Assembly (NCBI GenBank): GCA_964428935.1
Contig: CAYSAG010000061.1
Coordinates: 1-20,783 of the forward strand
Length of the DNA stretch: 20,783 nucleotides
From: JAADHY01 sp964428935
GTDB lineage: Bacteria; Planctomycetota; Planctomycetia; Planctomycetales; Planctomycetaceae
Reading direction: 5' to 3'
Each line of letters starts with the position of its first letter. Position 1 is the first letter of the stretch. The notes beneath the pieces were generated by a model, which had not been told where the DNA came from, made no database searches, and saw nothing but the letters and a program-made list of their open reading frames with translations. Positions 15,899 to 20,783 of the stretch are shown here, in pieces. The translations under genes and the position numbers were made by a program.

Positions 15899-17025
15899 AC
15901 GCACAACGGCGACAAGTGCCCGTCATCCGGTTGGCGTTTTCCATTTTGGTTTTCGTGGCGTTCGGTCTGGCCGTGTACCGGTTGTTGCTGGGACTGGGAG
16001 CGGCCACGAACCTGACAGACTCGTTCCCCTGGGGCCTTTGGATTGGATTCGACGTGCTCAGCGGTGTGGCTTTGGCCGCTGGCGGCTTCGTGTTGGCCGG
16101 TGCGGTCCACGTGTTCGGCCTAAAAAAATTCGAGCCGTTCGTTCGCCCGGCCATTGTCACCGCGTTTCTGGGTTACTTGCTGGCCATCATTGGCATCATG
16201 CTGGACATCGGGCGGCCGTGGGCCATTTGGCACCCGATCATCATGTGGCAGCCGCACTCGGTCATGTTCGAAGTGGCTTGGTGCGTCATTCTCTACACGA
16301 CCGTGCTGTTCCTGGAGTTCCTGCCGATCGTCTTCGAGTGGCTGAACTGGCAAAAGCCGCTGCAGATGCTGAAGCGGGTCATGATCGTATTCATTTTCGC
16401 CGGCATCATCTTGTCGACGATGCACCAAAGCTCGCTGGGCTCGCTGTTTGTCATGATGGAGCACCGTCTGCACCCGATTTGGTACACACCGCTTCTGCCG
16501 CTGCTGTTCCTGGTCAGTGCGGTGGCGGTCGGCATTGCCATGGTGATTTTCGAGGCCATGATTTCGGGTCTGATTTTCGGGCACCGACACCCGGCCCGGC
16601 TGTTGGGCGACTTGTCGAAAGGTCTGCCACCGATTCTCGGAATCTACATTGGACTGAAATTGATGGACCTTTCCGCTCGTGGCGTTTGGCCGCTGCTGTT
16701 CCAAAACACGTTGGAAGCCTGGGCGTTTTGGATTGAGTTCTTGTTGGGAGCGGTGGTGCCCGGCACGCTGCTGCTGTGGCCGCAAGTCCGCAACAGTCGG
16801 CTGCGGCTGTTCGGCTGCAGCCTGATGGTCGTGGTCGGCGTAGTGCTGAACCGGCTCAATGTGGCGCTGGTGGGAATGCTCGGCAGCTCACCCACCGGTT
16901 ACCTGCCCAGTTGGATTGAAATCCTCGTCAGTGCTGGTATTGTCGCCGGCGGGCTGCTGGTGCTGTCCGTGATGAACCAGACGCTACCGATTGTGACACG
17001 GCCGCGTTCCAGTGCGGCTGCTTGA
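15895..17025 (+). CDS. hybB: HybB-like (NrfD family) quinone-reactive membrane subunit
   Basis: Integral membrane subunit expected to pass electrons from HybA to quinone. The 376-aa product is almost entirely hydrophobic, with about ten transmembrane helices (roughly 13-35, 47-75, 86-106, 124-148, 162-178, 198-228, 246-262, 277-297, 305-329 and 340-365). The PWGLWIGFDVLSGVALAAGGF segment in helix 2 is characteristic of HybB/NrfD/PsrC proteins. This family does not need heme, unlike the Isp/HyaC cytochrome b subunits, which are absent here. The ATG overlaps the hybA stop (ATGA), indicating translational coupling. With HybA it identifies the enzyme as Hyb-type. In E. coli this arrangement can work in either direction, but H2 uptake is the likelier role. 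Confidence 0.93.
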   Translation: MNAQRRQVPVIRLAFSILVFVAFGLAVYRLLLGLGAATNLTDSFPWGLWIGFDVLSGVALAAGGFVLAGAVHVFGLKKFEPFVRPAIVTAFLGYLLAIIGIMLDIGRPWAIWHPIIMWQPHSVMFEVAWCVILYTTVLFLEFLPIVFEWLNWQKPLQMLKRVMIVFIFAGIILSTMHQSSLGSLFVMMEHRLHPIWYTPLLPLLFLVSAVAVGIAMVIFEAMISGLIFGHRHPARLLGDLSKGLPPILGIYIGLKLMDLSARGVWPLLFQNTLEAWAFWIEFLLGAVVPGTLLLWPQVRNSRLRLFGCSLMVVVGVVLNRLNVALVGMLGSSPTGYLPSWIEILVSAGIVAGGLLVLSVMNQTLPIVTRPRSSAAA

Positions 17026-17043
17026 GCCGGAAAGCCGCCGTCC

Positions 17044-17460
17044 ATGCACGAGATGTCCGTCCTGGAGGCCTTGCTGGGCGAAGTCCGCGCGCGGGTTCCG
17101 CCCGGGGCTCGCTTGGCGCAGGTGGTGCTCGAGGTCGGCTCGCTGGAACATCTCGACCCGGAAATCCTGCAAACAGGCTGGCAAGCCTTGACGCTCAAGA
17201 CCGAACTGGCCGGCTCCCGGCTCGAAATTTGCACCGTTCCTGTCCGGGCCCGCTGCAAGGCGTGTGGCCAGAAGTACGAACCGGACGACACGACGGTGTT
17301 GATCTGCCCCGCCTGTCAACACGCCTTGCCAGAAATCATTCAGGGAACGGGAATTGTGCTGAGGTCGTTGGAGGTTGTCGTTGACGAGGCCCCCAACGAC
17401 GCCACTTCCCAGTCGCAGCCGACCGGTCAACCTCAGGCGGACAAAAGGCCCGACCGATGA
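17044..17460 (+). CDS. hypA: Hydrogenase nickel incorporation protein HypA
   Basis: Zinc- and nickel-binding chaperone that works with HypB to insert nickel into the large subunit. The 138-aa protein starts MHEMSV, with the conserved nickel ligand His2 and neighbouring Glu3. The structural zinc site is CKAC (C71, C74) and CPAC (C88, C91). HypA is usually about 115 aa; here a polar Ser/Gln/Pro-rich tail of some 25 residues extends past the conserved core and appears unstructured. The start follows the hybB stop by 18 nt with only a weak GGAAAG site (17029-17034). The stop overlaps the hypB ATG by 4 nt. Placing hypAB at the end of the cluster, away from hypFCDE, is atypical. Confidence 0.95.
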   Translation: MHEMSVLEALLGEVRARVPPGARLAQVVLEVGSLEHLDPEILQTGWQALTLKTELAGSRLEICTVPVRARCKACGQKYEPDDTTVLICPACQHALPEIIQGTGIVLRSLEVVVDEAPNDATSQSQPTGQPQADKRPDR

Positions 17461-18113
17461 AGGTCCAAGTCGTCGAAAACGTTCTGAAGCTGAACGACGA
17501 GGTCGCCCAGCTCAACCGGCAAGAGCTCCAGGCCGCTCGCGTCGCCGCTGTCGACCTATTGGGTTCGCCGGGCGCCGGAAAGACGACGTTGTTGGAGCGG
17601 ACTTTGGAGGCGCTCCGGGACGAGCTCCACATCGGCGTACTGGTGGGCGACCTGACCACGACGCGTGACGCCGAGCGTCTGGCTCGACACACGGAGCACG
17701 TCGTTCAGATCAACACGGGCAAGGGCTGTCACTTGAACGCCAGCCAGGTCCGTCAGGGTCTGAAGTCGCTCCCGCTCCAGTCGCTCGACTTGCTCATCAT
17801 CGAAAACGTCGGCAACCTCATTTGTCCTGTTGGCCTTGACCTAGGCCAAGACGCAAAAGTCGGCCTGTTCAGCGTGACCGACGGAGACGACAAGCCAGCC
17901 AAGCATCCGTACGTTGTACTCGAGTCGCAGCTGCTGTTGCTCAACAAAATCGACCTGCTACCGCACGTGCCCTTCAACTTGCAGACGTTCCAAAGCGACC
18001 TGCGGTCCATTCGGGAAGACGTCGAGCTGTTGCAGGTTTCCGCTTTGACGGGCGAAGGGCTGGACCGTTGGCTGGAGTGGCTGCGAGCAACGGTGTGCAG
18101 GAAGCAGTCGTAG
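17457..18113 (+). CDS. hypB: Hydrogenase nickel incorporation GTPase HypB
   Basis: GTPase that drives nickel delivery to the hydrogenase large subunit together with HypA. The 218-aa product has a P-loop (GSPGAGKTT, 36-44), a switch-like GDLTTTRDAERL segment, the metal-site GCHLNA (C91, H92), NVGNLICPVG (C123) and the guanine-specificity motif NKID (163-166). It lacks the N-terminal Cys-cluster and the His-rich nickel-storage stretch of some HypB proteins, so it is a minimal form. Its ATG overlaps the hypA stop by 4 nt. It is the last gene of the island and ends 32 nt before the convergent sialidase gene; I see no clear hairpin-plus-T-run terminator between them. Confidence 0.95.
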   Translation: MKVQVVENVLKLNDEVAQLNRQELQAARVAAVDLLGSPGAGKTTLLERTLEALRDELHIGVLVGDLTTTRDAERLARHTEHVVQINTGKGCHLNASQVRQGLKSLPLQSLDLLIIENVGNLICPVGLDLGQDAKVGLFSVTDGDDKPAKHPYVVLESQLLLLNKIDLLPHVPFNLQTFQSDLRSIREDVELLQVSALTGEGLDRWLEWLRATVCRKQS

Positions 18114-18145
18114 GCGGTGGCTTTCTTTCCCCGACCCGGCGTCTT

Positions 18146-19513
18146 CTACGGCCCGTCTTCTTGCGGACCGTCTTGCTCGACGGCGGCTTGCAACCAGTCG
18201 AGCCGGAACCGGGCGAAAGTGATTTTCTTGTACGCGTCTTTTTCGTAGAGGCACCCAATCCGTCCGTCCGGCAGCACGCACAGGCACGAGTAGGCGCTGG
18301 GCCCCGGGTAGAGAACGCGGGCGTCCGGCCAGGTGCGACCGTCGTCGTAGCTCGCTCGCACCGTCAGCCGCACACGGTGCGTCGTGCTGGCTGGGTTCGA
18401 AAACAGAATGACTCCCGGTCGGTCGCTGGACGGCCACCGGTAGCGGCGAATGCTGGCCTGACAAACCGGCTCGACCAGCGTTCTGTCGTGCCGCTGTCCG
18501 TACCAATGGGCTCCGCCGTCGTCGCTGAAGCAAACCTGCCTGGCTGGGATTCGGCGGTCGTAGTTCCGCATGTTGAGCAACAGGCGGCCGCCTTGCAGCT
18601 CCACCACTTCGCACTCGTTCGTGCCGTCCCGTGGCGAACTGCCGCCCCGTTGCCACGTCTTGCCGTGGTCGTCCGAGTAAATGACGTGCGAGTAGTAATG
18701 GCTGCGACCGTCAACGGGCACCTTGTGGTCGCACGGAATGAGAAGCCGCCCGGCGTGCTTGCCGTGCTGCATTTGAATGCCTGCTCCCGGTCCGGTCGCG
18801 TACCAACTCCACGTCTCGTCTTTCACTTGGCGTGTCACTTCCACGGGTCGAGCCCATGTGCAACCGTCGTCTTGCGACCAGGTGACGAACACTCGGCGGG
18901 AGTCTGCCCCGAAGCCGGGGCGGACTTGGCGTTCGTGGACCGTTCCGGCGTTCCACGTCAGCAGCAGCCAAATGGTTCCGGTCTGCCGGTCGACCACCGG
19001 ACACGGGTTGCCGCACGTGTTGGGGCCGTCGTCCCAGACGACCTGGGTCGCCGACCACGTTCGCCCGCCGTCGAACGAACGGCGCAGCAGTAGGTCGATG
19101 TCGCCGGTGTCGGAGCGGCTGTGCTTTCGACCCTCGCAGAGAGCCAACAGCGTGCCGCGAGTGGTCACGACGACCGAAGGGATTCGGTACGTGTGGTAGC
19201 CGCCCGTGCCGGACACGTAGACGTCGACTTGTTCCGGTTCTGCGGGGTCGGCCGCTCGAGCGGCCAGGCCGGGGAGCCAGACAAGGCCGTACAGGAGCAG
19301 GCAAAGAAGCGCCGACGGACAAGCGAGAGACGAGGCCGGTCCGCCCGTCGACGGCTCGGGGGAGGGGCGACGCGTCCGGTGTAGCAAACGGCGGTCAGCT
19401 CGAGGTCGACCCGAAACCAACCGCTCGTTAGAACGGCCTCGTCGTCGGAGCGGCAGTCGGGAGAACAGCGGGCGGCAGGGACGGAAACTCGGTGGCCCAC
19501 AACGACCGGTCAT
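18146..19513 (-). CDS. Secreted GH33 family exo-sialidase
   Basis: Predicted exo-alpha-sialidase releasing terminal sialic acids from glycans. The 455-aa product has the Y-R-I-P motif with the first triad Arg (R110), five Asp-box type repeats (S146-W153, S213-W220, S280-W287, a degenerate S330-W337 and S388-W395), a candidate catalytic Glu in TNECEVVEL (about 300-302), further triad Arg candidates (R316, R380) and a Tyr nucleophile candidate (Y408). A hydrophobic stretch at 68-82 followed by AARA looks like a signal peptide, but about 65 basic residues precede it. The ATG at 19513 has AAGGAA close upstream; a TTG further in would give a more normal leader. It converges with hypB and has no evident link to hydrogen metabolism. 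Confidence 0.88.
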   Translation of the reverse strand: MTGRCGPPSFRPCRPLFSRLPLRRRGRSNERLVSGRPRADRRLLHRTRRPSPEPSTGGPASSLACPSALLCLLLYGLVWLPGLAARAADPAEPEQVDVYVSGTGGYHTYRIPSVVVTTRGTLLALCEGRKHSRSDTGDIDLLLRRSFDGGRTWSATQVVWDDGPNTCGNPCPVVDRQTGTIWLLLTWNAGTVHERQVRPGFGADSRRVFVTWSQDDGCTWARPVEVTRQVKDETWSWYATGPGAGIQMQHGKHAGRLLIPCDHKVPVDGRSHYYSHVIYSDDHGKTWQRGGSSPRDGTNECEVVELQGGRLLLNMRNYDRRIPARQVCFSDDGGAHWYGQRHDRTLVEPVCQASIRRYRWPSSDRPGVILFSNPASTTHRVRLTVRASYDDGRTWPDARVLYPGPSAYSCLCVLPDGRIGCLYEKDAYKKITFARFRLDWLQAAVEQDGPQEDGP

Positions 19514-19955
19514 AGTTGTTCCTTTCGTTTCTTGGCTCAGTGGGCAGGCAGACTCGTCGCTGCCACGAGAGCCGGTTGTCGGCGACCGCCTTTCCGAGCA
19601 CGAGACGACCGAAGCAGCGGCAGCCGGGGCTCCGTGTGTGGCTTGCAGCGCCGTTCTGGCACGCACTTGCGTTTCGAACACGGACAAAGCGATACTGGCG
19701 CTGGGGGTCCGGTGAGCACGGCACTCGGCATTCAATGCCAATTGCCGAGGCGGTGCCGCAACTTCGCGATTGAATTCGCTCGAGGCGACACGGTAGCACG
19801 CAAGGGGTTACGGAGCTGTCGGTCCTTGGGCGAACGTGAGTCGAAGGCAGTCTGTGCTAGCTGGAACGACTTGGTCGACGGGAATCCGGCCTTGTCCACG
19901 GCGCGACAGCGTGACGAGGCCGACGTTTCCCGGCACTGCAGACAGGAGCACGGAC
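19514..19955. other. 442-nt divergent intergenic region
   Basis: This lies between the leftward sialidase and the rightward oxidoreductase gene and must hold both promoters, though I cannot assign -35/-10 boxes with confidence. No frame in it looks coding. A compact dyad GGCATTCAATGCC (19727-19739) lies midway and could be an operator. No GATC site was seen here. Confidence 0.55.
19727..19739. promoter_or_regulatory. Operator-like dyad GGCATTCAATGCC
   Basis: Perfect 6-bp arms flank a single central C, in the divergent intergenic region. An overlapping outer pair (TCGGCA and TTGCCGA) adds partial symmetry. It may bind a regulator of the sialidase and/or the oxidoreductase gene; this is inference. 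Confidence 0.3.
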
Positions 19956-20783
19956 ATGAGCAAAGCGGAACCACTTCAGGCTGGTCGGAAGACACGCAGA
20001 CAGTTCTTGGAAGACTCGGTGGTGGCGACGGTGGCCGCGTCGGCTCCGTGGATTGTGCCCGCTCGGGCCGTCGGACGAGAGGGCGCGGTGCCGCCCAACG
20101 AGCGGATTGGGTTAGGCGTGATCGGAATCGGGCCGCGGGCGACGTACGATCTGAAGGCGATGCTGAAACTGCCCGATGTGCACTGTTTGGCGATCGCCGA
20201 CGTCCAAGCCAGCCGCCGAGAGGCGGGCAAGAAGCTGGTGGACGGCTACTACGGCAACCGGGATTGTGCCTTGTACCGCGACTTTCGTGAGCTGCTCGAT
20301 CGCAAAGACATCGATGCCGTTTTGATCGCCACCGGCGACCGGTGGCACGCGCCGGCCTCGATGATGGCCGCTGAGGCGGGAAAGGACGTCTACAGCGAGA
20401 AGCCCTGCGGGTTGACGATCGAGCTGTGCCAGAAGCTGGCCGAAACGTTTCGCCGCACCAAGAGGATTTTTCAAGCGGGGACGCAGCGACGCAGTGTGCC
20501 CAACTTCCAAGCAGCCGTCCGGTTGGCTCAAAGCGGGAAGCTCGGCAAGATTCACACGCTCTACGCCTCCGTCTACGAACCCGTCCTGAAAAACGACTGG
20601 CTGCCGCGTCAACCGACGCCGCCCCGCGACGTGATCGATTGGAACCTGTGGCTGGGACCCGCTCCCTGGCGGCCGTACAACGAGACGTACGTCCGAGGCG
20701 GCTGGCGGGGCTATTGGGACTTCGACTCGGGAGCTCGGCTGCTCGACTGGGGCGCGCACACCGTCGACTTGTGTCAATGGGCT
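19956..20783 (+). CDS. Gfo/Idh/MocA family oxidoreductase, Tat-type, 3' truncated by the window
   Basis: The first 276 codons are present and the frame is still open at the window edge. It encodes a predicted NAD(P)-dependent oxidoreductase of the same family as the gene at 61-1407 but clearly diverged from it. A Tat-like motif (TRRQFLEDS, 13-21) precedes a hydrophobic stretch ending PARA. The Rossmann start is IGLGVIGIGPRA (51-62), and the canonical SEKP catalytic triad is present (147-150). The LWLGPAPWRPYN and GARLLDWGAHTVD segments match the family's substrate-binding half. The ATG at 19956 has AGGAG (19944-19948) 7 nt upstream. The gene uses ATC for most Ile codons and has about seven GATC sites in 0.8 kb, unlike its neighbours. 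The substrate is unknown. Confidence 0.92.
   Translation, partial: MSKAEPLQAGRKTRRQFLEDSVVATVAASAPWIVPARAVGREGAVPPNERIGLGVIGIGPRATYDLKAMLKLPDVHCLAIADVQASRREAGKKLVDGYYGNRDCALYRDFRELLDRKDIDAVLIATGDRWHAPASMMAAEAGKDVYSEKPCGLTIELCQKLAETFRRTKRIFQAGTQRRSVPNFQAAVRLAQSGKLGKIHTLYASVYEPVLKNDWLPRQPTPPRDVIDWNLWLGPAPWRPYNETYVRGGWRGYWDFDSGARLLDWGAHTVDLCQWA

Noticed and set aside
18114..18145. Bidirectional terminator between hypB and the sialidase gene
   Set aside because: The 32-nt spacer has a pyrimidine-rich run but no inverted repeat with a T-tract.
1..20783. CRISPR arrays, tRNA or rRNA genes, insertion sequences, attachment sites
   Set aside because: No regularly spaced repeats, tRNA-like cloverleaf, rRNA core motifs or transposase genes were recognised by eye.

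Overview
The window reads as a high-GC bacterial chromosome, most likely from the phylum Planctomycetota. The evidence is indirect but consistent. Both ends carry Tat-exported Gfo/Idh/MocA oxidoreductases, and nearby are a PQQ-type beta-propeller protein, a proline/glutamate-rich membrane protein with DUF11-like repeats and a secreted GH33 sialidase, all families abundant in planctomycetes. No rRNA, tRNA, CRISPR array, insertion sequence or transposase was recognised.

Layout. Positions 61-1407 (+) hold a Gfo/Idh/MocA oxidoreductase, overlapping tail-to-tail by 34 nt with a PQQ-like propeller gene (2969-1374, -). A single-pass membrane protein gene follows (5090-3261, -). A 780-nt divergent intergenic region then leads into a rightward hydrogenase island, 5871-18113: hypF, hypC, hypD, hypE, large subunit, maturation endopeptidase, Tat small subunit, HybA-like ferredoxin, HybB-like quinone-reactive membrane subunit, hypA, hypB. 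It converges with a leftward sialidase gene (19513-18146). A second, divergent Gfo/Idh/MocA gene (19956 onward) runs off the window.

How it works together. The island encodes one membrane-bound, periplasm-facing Hyb-type (group 1) uptake [NiFe] hydrogenase with all six core Hyp maturation proteins and a dedicated C-terminal endopeptidase. HypF/HypE make the cyanide ligands, HypC/HypD assemble Fe(CN)2CO, HypA/HypB deliver nickel, and the endopeptidase then trims the 15-residue large-subunit tail. The folded large subunit is expected to ride through Tat on the small subunit. Electrons from H2 would pass through small-subunit FeS clusters to HybA and HybB and into the quinone pool. No cytochrome b of the Isp/HyaC type, sensor hydrogenase, nickel transporter or regulator gene is present in the window.

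Most notable signals: a near-consensus sigma-54 (-24/-12) promoter 60 nt upstream of the hypF GTG start; a 16-bp-stem hairpin and a perfect 16-bp palindrome inside an unexplained 629-nt gap in mid-operon; nested inverted repeats ahead of the large-subunit gene; a cysteine in place of the usual proline at the medial FeS cluster; a compressed fourth cluster motif in HybA; and strong, patchy depletion of GATC (with Ile ATT preferred over ATC) across the window.
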